64,000 nt of DNA from Endomychus coccineus (Eukaryota > Arthropoda > Insecta > Coleoptera > Endomychidae), in the NCBI GenBank assembly GCA_958510875.1, contig OY294067.1, positions 265,830,180-265,894,179 of the forward strand, read 5' to 3'. The position numbers were made by a program, and so were the translations under genes. This document shows, piece after piece, positions 31,595-43,902 of this stretch. The number at the start of each line of letters is the position of its first letter. Within the stretch, counting starts at the first letter, position 1. Below the pieces are notes generated by a model. The model had not been told where the DNA came from, ran no database searches, and saw only the letters and a list, made by a program, of their open reading frames with translations.

Positions 31595-32922
31595 TGATTA
31601 CATAATTAACCAACATTTACCTACAAATCTAATCGGGACTGCTTGATGTTGAGTTTTTTTGTTGTCCAATATTCAAATATGAGCAGGTCAACATCTGAAG
31701 TTGATAAGCTTGCATGGTGCATAATACAAATAACAATATATAATAGGCGCGAATACAATCGCATGAATTGTGTTATTGTATGTTTGAAAATGGAGTTTCG
31801 GATCTTCGCAGTCAGATTCAATATATTGTTTTATTGGTCTGTCTGGCGCCTCCACGACTTGATATCCCTGACAAGTTCATTGATAGGAGGCTGTGTTCGG
31901 TATGTGTAGACGCGATATGCCCTTTGTTTTATCTAACCCGTACCGTATCCTATTACCATATCGAGTACAATTTCATTAGTTCGATTTGGTTACATTTAAA
32001 AGTAAAATGTGATTCTTTCTTCGTCGACGAGATGTTATTAATCATCCAATCTATTCAAATTACGATGACGCGTTTGAAATTACAATTATTTCAACGTGAT
32101 ACTAAAGCGATTCAATTGGATTTGGTAATGAACTGACCCATGAAAGACGTATAATTGAATTGACATAGATCCGTCTGGGTTTGAACACTGAAAAACACCA
32201 CACATAGAAAATCGATAAGTAATTTATTTCAATTGCACAAGAACTGAAATTAATGAAAATTTTAATTTTTTGTTTCTTTAAAACATTGATTAGTATTAAA
32301 ATACGATTTTTGGTTAATTAATATTTAAAAAGGTTATTGTATTTTTATTTGTATAAAATGGATAATCGCATAGTGACGGACAATTCAATGTACATTGTAC
32401 AGTTCTTTAAATGTCCTGAAGAAAATCGCTATTTTCTAATAACAATAATAATAATCTTGCCTGTAGGCGTAAAACATGTCAAATTGATTATATAGTTTGA
32501 AAATTGATATAAAATGGAGATAAGCGAGCATTGTGAAAAAAACTAAGAAACCAAAATCATAATAAAACGTATAAATAAAACGCTTCAAGTATTATTCAAA
32601 TCCCTATTTCGGTCATGTAGATATCCATTTAGTTAGATTATAGTAGGCTTTACTAATGAATACTTTTTTCGACTTTGCTTTCATTTCCTTTCCAGGTATC
32701 AGTCTAACTGTTATTGGAATATTGTTAAAAAAATTGTGATGGTGGATTTTCATTTGAACATAAAAAAATGTTTTATCTCAAATAAAAGCTGGTGTTGTAG
32801 CAATTGTTTTTGTCACTATTAATAATTAAATAGCGGTCTTTTAACCTTACAAACATAACACATTCATAGTATGTAGGTGCTAATCATAATTATAATTAAG
32901 TTGGAAAATTAAGTTTTAAGTT
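31595..32922. other. Noncoding stretch, no gene recognised
   Basis: Overlapping plus frames at 31643-31909 and 31768-32136 lack a good ATG context and any known motif. The rest is A+T-rich. Confidence 0.45.
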
Positions 32923-33770
32923 ATGAACTGCACATTAGCAAAAAAACATATTCAATTCTGGTATAGATACGTAGATGATGTACTTGCCTTCTTCAAAGGC
33001 ACATCCAGACAATTAAATTCCTTTCTTTCATTTATTAACCAACTTCACCCAAAAATTGAATTCACGTTGGAAACAGAAAAAGATTTAAACAATAAACTTT
33101 TTGTATTTAACACTCTGATTATAACCATCAATTCGATTACAAAAATGTTAATATTTTAACTAAGGAAACCAATTATTATGAAAGATCTATTCTGGAGATG
33201 ATTCACATAAAACGTGACTCCAAATCTGTAAATCATAGGACTGACGTTCAGACACTAAGTCATATTTATACTAACTTAATTAATTAATATTCTTGCAAAT
33301 TCCTACTTGCGTCCTCATAATGTTAAAACTGTATTTTAGGTAGAATTGTCAAAAGTGTATCTCAGAGGCCAGACCTTCTTTTATTACCTAATAAATCGTG
33401 ACATCTGGTTCGAAAGTAAATAATTGAACTCGTCTCGTTTGTTAATCGTTCATAGACTATGATGAAATGTGTTCGTATTTTTTGAGAGTTCTACTAAATA
33501 GTGGATTCTTGATATATTATACTTATAACATTGTTGTGTTACAATTTCGATTTCGTGTTTCTGTTCGTTTCGGCGACGTTGGCATTTTAAACGAAATTTG
33601 TGCGATAAGGACGCTTTGTGTTAATACAATTAGTTCTAATTACTCAGGTTATTGAAATAATAAGTCTTCTGATCATGGTCGTGAGACCGAAACGTACGTA
33701 AAGACTAAAATATATAACATGAGTGTTAATGTGACCTATTTCCCGAGAATTTATATATGATTTAACACTA
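32923..33770 (+). pseudogene. Penelope-like element, internally deleted, with 3' terminal repeat
   Basis: Reads FWYRYVDDVLAFFKGTSRQ (palm motif with both aspartates) and HPKIEFTLETEKDLNNKLF. It then jumps at about 33115 to the C-terminus of a different Penelope family (QFDYKNVNILTKETNYYERS, EMIHIKRDSKSVNHR, ending near 33288). The RT thumb and most of the endonuclease are absent. The 3' untranslated part, hammerhead-like motif and terminal segment (GTGACCTATTTCCCGAGAAT) follow as in 9732-10405. The palm part differs from the 15439 copy, so the join may be a template switch or an insertion of one family into another. Confidence 0.82.
33664..33705 (+). ncRNA. Hammerhead-like motif with a mutated core base
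   Basis: Identical layout to the 10310 motif, including stem III and AAGAC, but the core reads CTGATCA in place of CTGATGA. The changed base corresponds to G8, the residue held to act as general acid in hammerhead cleavage, so this copy is predicted inactive. Confidence 0.75.
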
Positions 33771-33862
33771 ATACGTGACCATAATAAAATCATCGTTTAG
33801 CCCTCGTAGCCAAAAATTAGCAGCATATCACTCAATGATTCATAAAGCATTTTTCGATCCCA

Positions 33863-34490
33863 TTGTCAAAAGAACACCTCACTATTGAGTTGAACACGAT
33901 AAAACGAATAGTCATCAATAATGGTTTTCCGGTAGATCAAATAATTAAACTAATAAATCGCAAACAACAACAATTAACTTTTTATAAAATTTATCCGCGT
34001 TTAAAACACATAGATGTATCCACTAAATTCATCTCTTTGACATATTTTTGTCCAGTGCTTACATTTTATCACGCCATAATTTTAAGATCAGTTTCAAACC
34101 TCAAAATAAACTTTGCCATCTTATATACAACGCCAAAGACAAAACCAATAAATATAGTAAACCTGGAGTTTATAAGATGATTTGCCCGGACTGTGATGAC
34201 TTTCATATAGGTAGGTAATTTCAAATTAAGATACGAAGAACATTTTCGCTCGTTTAGACTCAACAAAACAGACTCAACCTTTGCTAATCATTTTTTACAA
34301 ACTGGTCATAATTTAACTAATTTAGATAGCCTAAGCATTTTACATAACCAAACCAGAAGTTTTAAATTGAATACATTAGAATCAATAGAGATTCATAAAG
34401 GTGTCAAAAACTCTAATAAAAATATCCTCAATGATCAGTTAGACCTATATCAAAGTGATCTTTTCATGTGTCTTTCAAACCGCTCTTAAA
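33863..34490 (+). pseudogene. Penelope-like element, C-terminal part, second family
   Basis: The first frame (33863-34180) carries the thumb/linker pattern EHLTIELNTIKRIVINNGFP and LKINFAILYTTPKTK. It continues with the GIY-YIG endonuclease VYKMICPDCDDFHIG, with an EEH-type follow-on (YEEHFRSFRLNKTDSTFANH) and LESIEIHKG. Frame changes near 34165 and 34215 break the code, and the YIGxT core is altered to HIG. It lies about 90 bases after the previous Penelope copy in the same orientation and is clearly diverged from it. Reverse transcriptase motifs are missing. Confidence 0.8.
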
Positions 34491-36584
34491 ATAATTCTTA
34501 GAATATCAAATTATAATCACACTAATTCACAAATTGATACTATGTTTACTATGTAATACTGTACTTTCCTAAGATCTACCTGTTTTGGAATTTCCGTTGA
34601 TCCCTTAATCTCAACCCTACTTTACTCTATTCCTCCGGCGATATTTAAAAAATTGCCTGTTTTTTTGCCTAGGGCCACAGTATACCTTAATTCCTAGCTA
34701 AAACCTCTATGGGCTGTGAATTATAAAGAATATCTTCACGAATGTAAAAAAATCTCGAACTATTTACTATTTATGGAATGAAACTCAAGCATGTAAACAA
34801 AGTTGCTCAGAATTGACAGCCATTTCAATCTGTTGGGTCTCGTCAAAATTGTAGCATTCCTAATTGTTGTTGGTATAACTCGTTCACAGTAGTTCACGAA
34901 GCATAGCTTCTATACGATCCGTATGTTCGTTGTAATTTAATATCCGTCGAGGTAATAGCCACGGTGAGGATTATGCACTAATCATTCACAAGTTGTTAGA
35001 ATCCATGTGAATTAAGTCACGTATTTATATATTACGATACTTCAATTTCTCGGAATGAAAGGGTGCGCTGACTGGAAAAAGTATGTACTTGAAGCATGTC
35101 AACCAAGCTAAAATGAATTAGAAAACATTATGTAATATTTTGCAATTTTGTTTGCCTTATGATTAGATAAGGAAGGTAAGTAATACAAATTGTCGGTATA
35201 GGGAGCGCGAGGGAATTACGCCGAGAGTCGTGGCGGGTCTTGGTATAGACAAAAATCACGGGCCCCCTCAATGGAGCGCCGCAAACAACACTTTTTTGGG
35301 GTTCAAGGTCAAACCATAAAATAATGAATTTATGCGGCATTGCCCCAAAAATATTTTATTCAAAAATAGGTTTTTTGAATATTTTGAATGCATAAGAGTA
35401 CTAGTTGTGCGCATACTACATGCTACTGAAAAACGAATAAAGAAGAAATAGGAATAGGATCATTCATTTTTAAGAGTAAGCTAAGATAATGTTAATTGAG
35501 ATAGAGTAGTTTAATCACAATAAAATTCCAATTGAAAAAAAATCGGATTAAGGGAATTAATTGTCCACAAACCACCCAAAGAGTGGGGTAAAAAAAACTT
35601 ACAGTTGTACTCGTAAAAACAAACTTTTTCTGTTATTTATTAAAAAACAGGATGCAGTATGTCAGTATAACAAAACAAACTAAACTAATAAAATCTACAA
35701 AACATGTCTACGACTGCTACAAACTACTACTCGTAATACAACAGGTAGAAATTATTTTAAGGGAGCTTTACGACATTTTGCAGAGGTGAAATTTTCAATA
35801 ACTTTGGAGAAGTAGCAGTTTCAGACAATCTGGACTCAATAGCTAATACGCCTAGAGCACTCAACCGTTCCTGAAACATGGTAGATCTTAAAAAAAAGTT
35901 ATTCTAGAAAGGTAACTAAAAGCTCATTCTACTTGTGCTACGGTTACAGGGGGAGTACAGAAAATTCTTAATGCTATAACTATGGAAAACAAGGTATCTA
36001 ATTTTAATTTGTGAATTTCATTTAATTTTAATGGGGTATTGTCAGTGTCCTGACAATTTGCAGAAAATATGCTTTTAAGATGTTCTTCTTTGAATTGAGA
36101 ATCGATATCTGTGTTGAAGACAATTGGCCTTCTCTTCAATTTCTATATCTCCTAAACTTAAAAATCTCCATAACACACTAAACTGTCAAGAAATTTTTAA
36201 GCTGCTTCAAATATTTAAATACAATTATTTTTATTTGTAAAAAATAATAAATTGTAGGATACCAACCTTATCTGGAACGGGAATGTAACATTTTAGTTAC
36301 AAATTGATTATTTTCTGGGCATACCGGGATACATAGTACACTTCATTATAGACTTGGTGATGCGAATACGGAATCTTATTTCTAATCTGTCTGTGTGACT
36401 GAAGAAACTGTTTGACAAAACAGACCAAGATTAATTGGTCAAGATCTTGATGAGTCTTAAATTTTTTATCAAATTTTCATTTTTTAAATACATTTTTAGC
36501 AGGTATTTCAGGATATAAAAACGTAGAATACATAGAATTGTTTGATCTCTTCATTAATTTAATAAGTAAGAAAATTGTGTGGAG
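34491..36584. other. Noncoding stretch, no gene recognised
   Basis: 34941-35030 shares AATATCCGTCGNGGTAATAG-like and AATTAAGTCACG segments with 1900-2010. A 70-codon minus frame (35128-35340) sits in a locally G+C-richer patch but has no known motif. The rest is A+T-rich. Confidence 0.45.
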
Positions 36585-37390
36585 CTTCGCTTGCCTCATG
36601 CCGGGGACACCTGTCAGACCGAGAGCCACTGTCTATCCAGTAGCGACGTAGAGGGTGGTCGATGAAATTCCCATCGTTGAATCGGGAACAGGGGCACTCA
36701 AGGAACCGTTTGGCCAGTTTATCACCACTTCAGTGCAGATGTAAATCCTAGCTCGGTAGTTTAATCCCAGGTTTTCCAGGGCACAGGTTCGGGCAGTTCT
36801 CGGCTGCCCAATCCCAAATTTTGCCATGACCGCGAGGCACCGACGGACCGCTCCACTGGCCCAGACCAGCCAGCCGATACGCCGTACCCACGGCTACTGT
36901 TTTGATATGGAGTTTATGGAGTTGTAGAGGAACGATCCCCACCAAAACCTCCAGAGCCCTGATGGAGGCGGTCCTCATAGCCCCCTATATCCCCACCTAG
37001 GCAAGTCGTTGGGCAGACGGGACAGAAACGTTTCTGTCGCCGACCGTCACACGACTGCTGCGTAGATTATGATTGGGCTGATCATGGCCTTATAGATCCA
37101 GTGCAGAACCTTTGGCCATAGACTCCATGTATTGCAAAGAATCTCCTAAATGCCCATAAGGATGCAACGGCCTCCTTCACCCGGGTTCCAGGTGCATTTT
37201 CCAACTCAGTTTAGCATCGAGGATAACTCCAAGGTACTTCACTGAGCCTTTCATGTGCAGGGGGACCTTCCCAACATACGAATATCTGGTAGGAGTCCCA
37301 GTTTTCGTTTCCTAGTGAAAAGAACCACTGCTGAACTGATTCTTGTATGTGTAAGGGGCACACAATGGACCTAATCAAGCGGTCTAAGTG
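36585..37390 (-). pseudogene. Non-LTR retrotransposon remnant (R1/I/LOA-like), post-palm region
   Basis: Reading from the right, the minus strand gives KVPLHMKGSVKYLGVILDAK, LSWKMHLEP, then GAMRTASIRALEVLVGIVPL, HKLHIKTVAVGTAYRLAGLG and QWSGPSVPRGHGKIW. This is the region after the reverse transcriptase palm in R1/I-group elements. Stops and frame changes occur near 37170, 37080, 36980 and 36750. No palm or endonuclease is preserved. Confidence 0.8.
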
Positions 37391-37413
37391 CTCCGAACTT
37401 CTCCGCTCCCGTT

Positions 37414-37433
37414 TTGATTGATTGATTGATTGA
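37414..37433. repeat. (TTGA)5 microsatellite
   Basis: Five perfect TTGA units, followed by imperfect TTAGTTAGTT. Confidence 0.9.
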
Positions 37434-38429
37434 TTTAGTTAGTTAATTTAATAATTTTCGCTCTAGCGCCTACAGCAGTACAATATAACTTTTTTGAAAA
37501 CCTTTCTAAACTCCACAGCGGTCATAATTACGGAATCAGTTCATACAATTCAAACAAGCTCTATAAATCGAGGTTGGCTGTAAGATACGATTTATGGTAT
37601 AGATATACAATTTTATTAGCGTATTGCGATTGCTCCAAATAAACATTTCAACTTTATGGATCTTATTCTGTACTTGCAAGTCTGTTAGTTATGATGTAGA
37701 TACACGTAACTGTCTCTTAAAATTTGAATTATGCGTATGCGTGACTCATTAACGTCTATGAGTTTCCTTTTTACAAATATTTACTTATATTGCAATATAT
37801 ACAATTACGAGTATTTACTTGTATTGCAATATTATATACAAATGTATGATGCATGTATTTACGTGATGCATACCCGGGCTCATTACCTATTGGTAATTTC
37901 ACTTCAGGTCATTAGCTTAGCATGTGTTTATATTTATAAACCGAACTGTTTTATTTAATTGCTGATCGGTAGAGATGGCTATCCTTGAGTGCGAAATTAT
38001 TAAAATCTACGTATTTACGACCTCGATATATCGTTTTTTTATATTACACGCAAATGCCTTTGGCATTTGTTTTATTTTAGATTTAAAACTGATGTAGGTA
38101 TGTTATTATATAAAATGTGCACAATGGGAATAGGAATAATTCTGGTTTTATTTAGAGTGAATCGAAAAATGAAGAAGATATTTCTTGTTTTCTAAAATAC
38201 TTGGGTCTTCAAGCAAGGTATGCCTTGTTCGCAGAGTCAATAATATGACGTCATACTTCGTTCTTTTAAACACCAATTCACTCAACAATTTCCCTAAATA
38301 ACTATCGCACTATCTTCGTCAAACTAGGTATATTTCATTCGAACAATTGGCAACACATTACAGAGTTGCCGATATAAACTGTTGATTTCTCTAATTGATT
38401 TGACAGTTCATACATTTGTTGCGAATCTA
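37434..38429. other. Noncoding stretch, no gene recognised
   Basis: A 75-codon plus frame (37731-37958) covers partly repeated TATTTACTTRTATTGCAATA sequence and is not convincing. Otherwise A+T-rich. Confidence 0.45.
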
Positions 38430-39480
38430 AATTTTCGTAGAATCAAGTATGAAAAATACAGAAACAGCTTTTCTTAGGACTGTTATTGTACGCCATGTGC
38501 TAGGTAATCTTGGAAAATGCCGACGTCACAGTCATATAGTGTTTAACAAATGGTGTGTTCCGCAGTAATTAAATTACTTTGAAGAAGAACCTGAAAATGG
38601 GGAACCATATGTTCTTATCACTGCCATCAGAGACAGAGTTGTTTCAGCATCACAACTGAGTATCTCAACAGTCAATAAAATCGCACTTAAACGGAGCAGA
38701 GGTGAAGCAATTGCAAGCCCAAGAAAAAAACGACCAGGGTTAAAGTGGTCGTAAATGTAAATGATTTTGACTAGAGTACAATTCGGAATGTTATTTATAT
38801 GTACAGGAACAAGGAACATTCAACATATAACTTTGAACACACTAAAAAAACTTGTGGAACATGAAATATTTAAAGGTGTAAAAACAGCACAGTTTTGGAA
38901 AACATGGGTTTCAAATAAGTAAGGATACGACGTGAGTTAATGGAGTTACCTGCCATCGTAATAAAACGGGTATATTTTTCAGATCACTATATTAAACTGA
39001 GAAAAATGTACACTATTTTGTTTATCTCGACGAAACATGGATCTTTAACGATGGTACTGTAAGTCGTTCCTGGTAAGCTTGTAGCACTAAGAGTGTGAAA
39101 ATGAGGAAAGTTGGTGCTCATGGTATATTTTACTGCATGCTGGATGTACAGCAGGTTTTATTCCTGGTGCCCAAGTAATATTTTCTTCGCAAACAAAGAA
39201 TATCGATTATCATGGTGAAATGGATCAAAATAACTTCCTGCGTTGGTTTAAATTTCAACTTTTAGTGAATTTAGAAGAACCCTCCACCATCGTTTTGCAT
39301 TATAAATAATCTGCCAACAAGCACCTTCAAGAAAAATGATATACAAGAATGGTTAAGTAGGAATAATTTACCTACGATATGATAACACCTTGAAACCACT
39401 GTTGTTGACCTTGGCAAAAATGAATAAGTCGCAGATATGTTAGCTGAAAAATATGACCAACGAAGTGCTTCGTCTACCCC
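38430..39480 (+). pseudogene. Transposase remnant, Tc1/mariner (IS630) superfamily, YLDETW subtype
   Basis: Scattered plus-strand frames preserve the family's landmarks in order: a helix-turn-helix N-terminal part (about 38600-38760, QLSISTVNKIALKRSRGEAI), YLDETWIFNDGTVSRSW around the first catalytic Asp (about 39020-39075), the beta-strand region around 39110-39180, DYHGEMDQNNFLRWFKF (about 39208-39258) and DIQEWLSRNNLP near 39340. Many stops and frame changes. The element ends were not found. The non-LTR fragment that follows begins within a few bases of its 3' side. Confidence 0.75.
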
Positions 39481-39489
39481 CTTAGAATT

Positions 39490-40735
39490 TTAACACCATT
39501 GAACACACCAGTTCTGAATGGGGTAGATATTCCAATTACACAAGCAAAATTCTTGGTAGTTATTTTTGATCACAGGCTGACATGGAATCAACACCTACAG
39601 AAAACAATCCAAAAGACCATGATAGTCTTCAACTTATGCAGAAGAATGTGTGGGAAAACTGGGGGCTAAAACCAAAAATGTTCACATGGCTATACACCAG
39701 GGTCATCAGACCCATGATAGCATATGGCTCGGGGTATGGTCGCCAAAAACTCAGCAGGCTGGAGCGATCCGAAGGCTAAGGAGTATTCAAAGACAAACTT
39801 GCGTGGCGGCCATAGGAGCTATGAGAACAACCCCAACAGCCTATTTATAAGTCTTCCTGAACATACCGCCTCTCCACATCAACATACAAGGCGAAGCCAG
39901 GGCAGCCACCAGTAGATTGGCCAGAGGGCAAATTGCACAGTAAGATGTATAACGAGCTATACAATGAGTTAGAAACCGATCTCATAATGGGAATGCCATA
40001 GGACGAGATGCTTCCCAAGTATAGCTGTGAGTAAAACTTCAAAATAGTCATAACAGACAGAGAAGCATGGAAGGAAGGACCTCCAATAAATGCTGAAATA
40101 GCCTACTACACAGACTGCTCAAAAACCGAGGAAGGTGCAGAAGCAGGAATATATATAACCAAGTCAAAGACAAGAGTCTTACTGAGTTTGGGTAAATACG
40201 CGATGATATTCCAGGCAGAAGTTGCTGCAATACATCACTGTGCCGAAGAGCTATTAAGACAAGAGTTTCCGGGAAAAACCATCGCCATATACTGTGACAG
40301 CCAAGCGGCTATAAAAGGATTTAGTTCCCTACAGGTCAATTCCAAACTTGTCTTGGGCTGTTTAGAAACCCTAGAAAGTTGGGCAGTCAAAACAGACTGT
40401 CTTTAGCCTGGGCTAGTGCCCACAACGAAGAGACTGACTCACTTGCCCGAGAAGGAGCACGTGGGGCTCTAATTGGTCCAGAACACTTCTGTGGTATAGC
40501 GAAAGCGCTGCGAAAATCCAATAACAGTACTTTTATGAAAAATCAATCTCGAGAATGGTGAAACAAGGCGCCGGGAATGAGACATGCCAAAGAGTTCATT
40601 AAAAACTTTCGCCAAAATGCACGGAGTACCTACTAAGCCACAATAGAAGATCAACTAGAATCATGGTTGGACTCCTGACAGGTATTGTAGACTCAACAAG
40701 CGCATGAATAATATCGGACTGATAAAGTAAATCAT
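39490..40735 (+). pseudogene. Non-LTR retrotransposon remnant with RNase H domain (R1/I/LOA-like)
   Basis: The post-palm part reads FLVVIFDHRLTWNQHLQK, then IRRLRSIQRQTCVAAIGAMR. The RNase H domain (about 40095-40480) keeps candidate catalytic acids in YYTDCSKTEEGAGAGIY, FQAEVAAIHHC, IAIYCDSQAAIKGFSS and ETDSLAREGARG. A C-terminal zinc-finger-side region with RSTRIMVGLLTG follows (about 40650). RNase H removes the RNA strand during reverse transcription, and its presence points to R1/I/LOA-type clades over Jockey or CR1. At least six frame breaks. The Penelope terminal unit at 40741 truncates or interrupts its 3' end. It belongs to a different copy, and probably family, from 36585-37390. Confidence 0.85.
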
Positions 40736-40740
40736 AATAT

Positions 40741-41075
40741 GTTATTGTTAATTATATATAAAAATTCTCGGGAAATAGGTCACAATAACACTTTGTTTTA
40801 AATATTCGTCTTTACGTACGTTTCGGTCTCACGACCATCATCAGAAGACTCACTATGTCTAAAAAGGGGGTTTATTAAAACTAATTATAGCACAAGCGTC
40901 CAAATCGCACAATTTAACTTCAATCAAAAGAGCCCACGCCGTCGAAACGAACAGAACTACGAATAATCGAAATTGTATCGTCAGAATTTCGAGTGTTCAA
41001 GTGTTATTGTGACCTATTTCCCGAGAATTTTTATATGTAATTCATACTGGGTCAAGAATCTTATTGTTATTGTTA
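40741..41075 (-). mobile_element. Penelope-like terminal-repeat unit (inverted pair)
   Basis: The terminal segment AAAAATTCTCGGGAAATAGG occurs at the left and as its reverse complement near 41010-41035. The tail CATACTGGGTCAAGAATC and (TTATTG)n lie on the right. No coding sequence is left between them apart from the hammerhead motif and a short G+C-richer part. It resembles 8038-8156 but is larger and keeps the ribozyme. Confidence 0.8.
40808..40849 (-). ncRNA. Hammerhead ribozyme-like motif, intact core
   Basis: On the minus strand it reads GTCTT, CTGATGA, T, GGTC-GTGA-GACC, GAAA, CGTACGT, A and AAGAC: base for base the 10310 motif. Two identical copies in separate insertions indicate that this sequence is the family's ancestral form and was still conserved when they moved. 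Confidence 0.82.
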
Positions 41076-42559
41076 TTGTGCAATCTCTAAAGGAATTATA
41101 GTGTTTCGGGCATTCAGGTTTACATTTAAACACGATCAGACATTGCCAAAATTTCGGGACACTAAGACCTCTGTATATTACAAGTATGGCCGTATGGAAT
41201 GTGCTGTTGCCGGATTAGTTTTTCTGTGTGCCGGATTGAGATTTGTAATTATTATAAAAACATCCATAGCATTATTTATTGGTTATATTAGGAGCAATAC
41301 TGTTGAAATGTCGTTTTGTCTGAAAAATATTCCATAATTTATGGTAACCTGGAATATACAATCGAATTATAGGATATTTAAATTTTTAAATATAGAACTA
41401 TTGCATTGCATCATTTGTTCAGAAGGCGACAACGCCGCGCACCTTTTATGAATGGGGACTTTGTTCTGTACTACACAATTTGACAGCTTCCGTATTTCAC
41501 GTAGCTATTTCAAAGCGGTGTTACCTTACAAGTGTTACCAAGTTTTCAATCATAGTTACAGCGTTGCCAATAAGGAGTAATTATGACTCGACGACAAAGA
41601 GGTCCGTTGGTTTTCTTTGTCATACTTCTTGTAATCATTGCGAGAAGTCTAATGGAGTTTTATGAATGAGATGTTTCGTCTCCTTAGGATAATAGGTCTA
41701 TGATTAAAATGAAACTTTAATTTCTTCTTTTGTAAAAAAATATATTATCACATTTACTGAAAAAATTCAATTTTGACCCATCGTCTGAAAATGTGGCATT
41801 ATAAAATCACAATCAGTTGTTCATCAGAAATTACAACCTGTGACAATTGATTGAATCTTCGTAATTTATAACATTGACTTGATTCCCATACCTTAACGAT
41901 TGAATTAATCAGAATGTCTAACTGAAACTGTTGTCATAATGGTTCAATAAAATAATAGGTATAGTTTCATTTGAAAAACTGAAGTTGGATGTCAAAAGAA
42001 CCACCTTACAATGCATGTAGGATACTTGAACTACTTGCACTGTGGAAATTGTAATAAAAATCATGGTCGCGATCTATGGCGCCGCATGAAGGTTGTACTG
42101 TACGCGGTTAGTCATCGAAAGCTCAGCTGCAAATTACGCTTTCATGTGTATTGACAATTAAATTTTGTTCAAAGAAATTACTTGTATGTATACTGCTCAA
42201 ATCTCATATTAATGATCGAGTTAATGTATGAAAAATAATGATTTTTTATTTGTTCTTCAAACTGTTAGTTATTACAATACATATTATCAGGGATCACGTT
42301 GGTACAAATGGTAGTTCGAAAGCAACACCAGAAATATGCGCAAAGACTATTCGGCATACTGGTAGAAGAATCTATAGTGTTCAAAGCAATGAACTTATAT
42401 TCATTATTTCAAAGTGACTGTGCAATAACCTCAGATTAAAACAGCAAATTTTATTTTTCACAACTGAATCTGTAGTACATATCAATAATATTTAAACTAT
42501 ACGCTTCCTCTACTGAATATTAACTTTTCATACCTCTGTTTAAAACATCTAGTTATTGA
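41076..42559. other. Noncoding stretch, no gene recognised
   Basis: Small plus frames (41101-41337, 41480-41665) lack motifs. A short G+C-richer patch at about 42060-42140 (GATCTATGGCGCCGCATGAA) stands out, but nothing is recognisable. Confidence 0.45.
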
Positions 42560-43395
42560 AATATTAGTAATGATTCTTGACCCAGGTATAAATTATATGT
42601 ATATGAATTCTCGGGAAATACCTAGTACCAAGAATCCACTGCTTAGTAATATACGAACTCATGTCAAACAAGGCTCAAACCAAAAAATATAACGCTCAAG
42701 TATTCACTATCGAACCAGATGTTTATGAGGTAATAGAAAAAGGTTTTTATTAGAAATATTGCTATTTGAGCATTCTACCTAAAATATACTTTTAACATTA
42801 TAAAGATGCATGTAGGAATTTGCAAGGGTTTTAATTAATTAAGTTAGTATAAATCTGACTTAATGACTGAATCTCTGTTCTATGATTTACAGACTTGTGG
42901 TCACGTTTTATGTGAATCATCTCCAGAATAAATCTTTTATAATAATTGGTTTCCTTAGTTAAAATATTAACATTTTTGTTATTGAATTGATGGTTATAAT
43001 CAAAACAGTGTTTGGCAAGGGCGGTGGAAGTTTTTGTTTCATGTACTATACTTATGATACTTATGGCGATACATTCTTTTTTGTAAATATTGTTTAGAGA
43101 TTCCTTTAGAGAACTTTGCTTATCTTTAGGTATTAAAGGTTTTAGCTTTGAAAAATACAGCTAGTAGGCTTATGCGCAACATCTATATTACACATTTTTA
43201 AACATTTCTTAATTTTCTCTGACGTCTCCGGAATGTATGGTAATGTTATAAAATTATCTGTATTTCCTATTTATATATGACGTTCCATTATAGATTTTGT
43301 TTATTCTTTCTTTAATGATGGGATTGAAAAATGTTTTTGGGTAGCCATTTATTGGAATAGTTTTGTTTTTTATATCGATTATGAACCTCTTATAA
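42560..43395 (-). pseudogene. Penelope-like element remnant (3' half)
   Basis: The minus strand carries the C-terminal code of the 15439-type polyprotein from the end of the reverse transcriptase, through a damaged GIY-YIG segment (about 43040-43110), to KHCFDYNHQ, NVNILTKETNYYKRFILEMI and the shared stop near 42836. The untranslated part follows, ending in GATTCTTGACCCAGGTATAA at about 42571. The hammerhead is absent here: the sequence passes from AATTCTCGGGAAATACC straight into unrelated DNA. Confidence 0.82.
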
Positions 43396-43702
43396 TAATT
43401 ATGCAAGATCTAACCGAAATGAATCTTCTCAAAAAAAATTTCTTTTAACTTCCACTCGCTTTTCGTTCAACTAACGAGAATTCATACCGTAACGTAACTA
43501 ATGTGTTTAAAAAAAAATTTATGGTGGAAGCCATTACTTTGTGATGATTTATCATATTGATATAATAAAATACTTTTTACTTTGTTTTTATCACTTATAT
43601 TTATAGAAACATTAACGTGACTATAGTTTCGACAATTAGCGTGTCATCTTGAAAGCGGTATTAATGTATTTATACATGAAAGATATTAAGACATTTATCA
43701 TT

Positions 43703-43902
43703 AAGGTACAAGTAACAAGTAGCGTTTCGGTTTGGATATGGTTAAATACATTGCTGTGATTAAATAATTGAAATAGGATAATAGGGTAGAGTTAACCATA
43801 ATTACCTCATTAAGTCTACCCTATTATCCTATTCCAATAATTCAATCCCATTAACGTCTTCCCCATATTTAAACCAAAACACCTCTTGTTACATGTACCT
43901 TA
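43703..43902. repeat. Imperfect hairpin MITE
   Basis: AAGGTACAAGTAACAAG at the left pairs with CTTGTTACATGTACCTT at the right. The innermost 22 bases (ATAGGATAATAGGGTAGA and its complement) are nearly perfect around a loop of about 33 bases. Noncoding. Confidence 0.75.

Noticed and set aside
31643..32136. Overlapping plus frames of 88 and 122 codons
   Set aside because: The longer one has no ATG at its start and neither has a motif. Sequence is A+T-rich intergenic.
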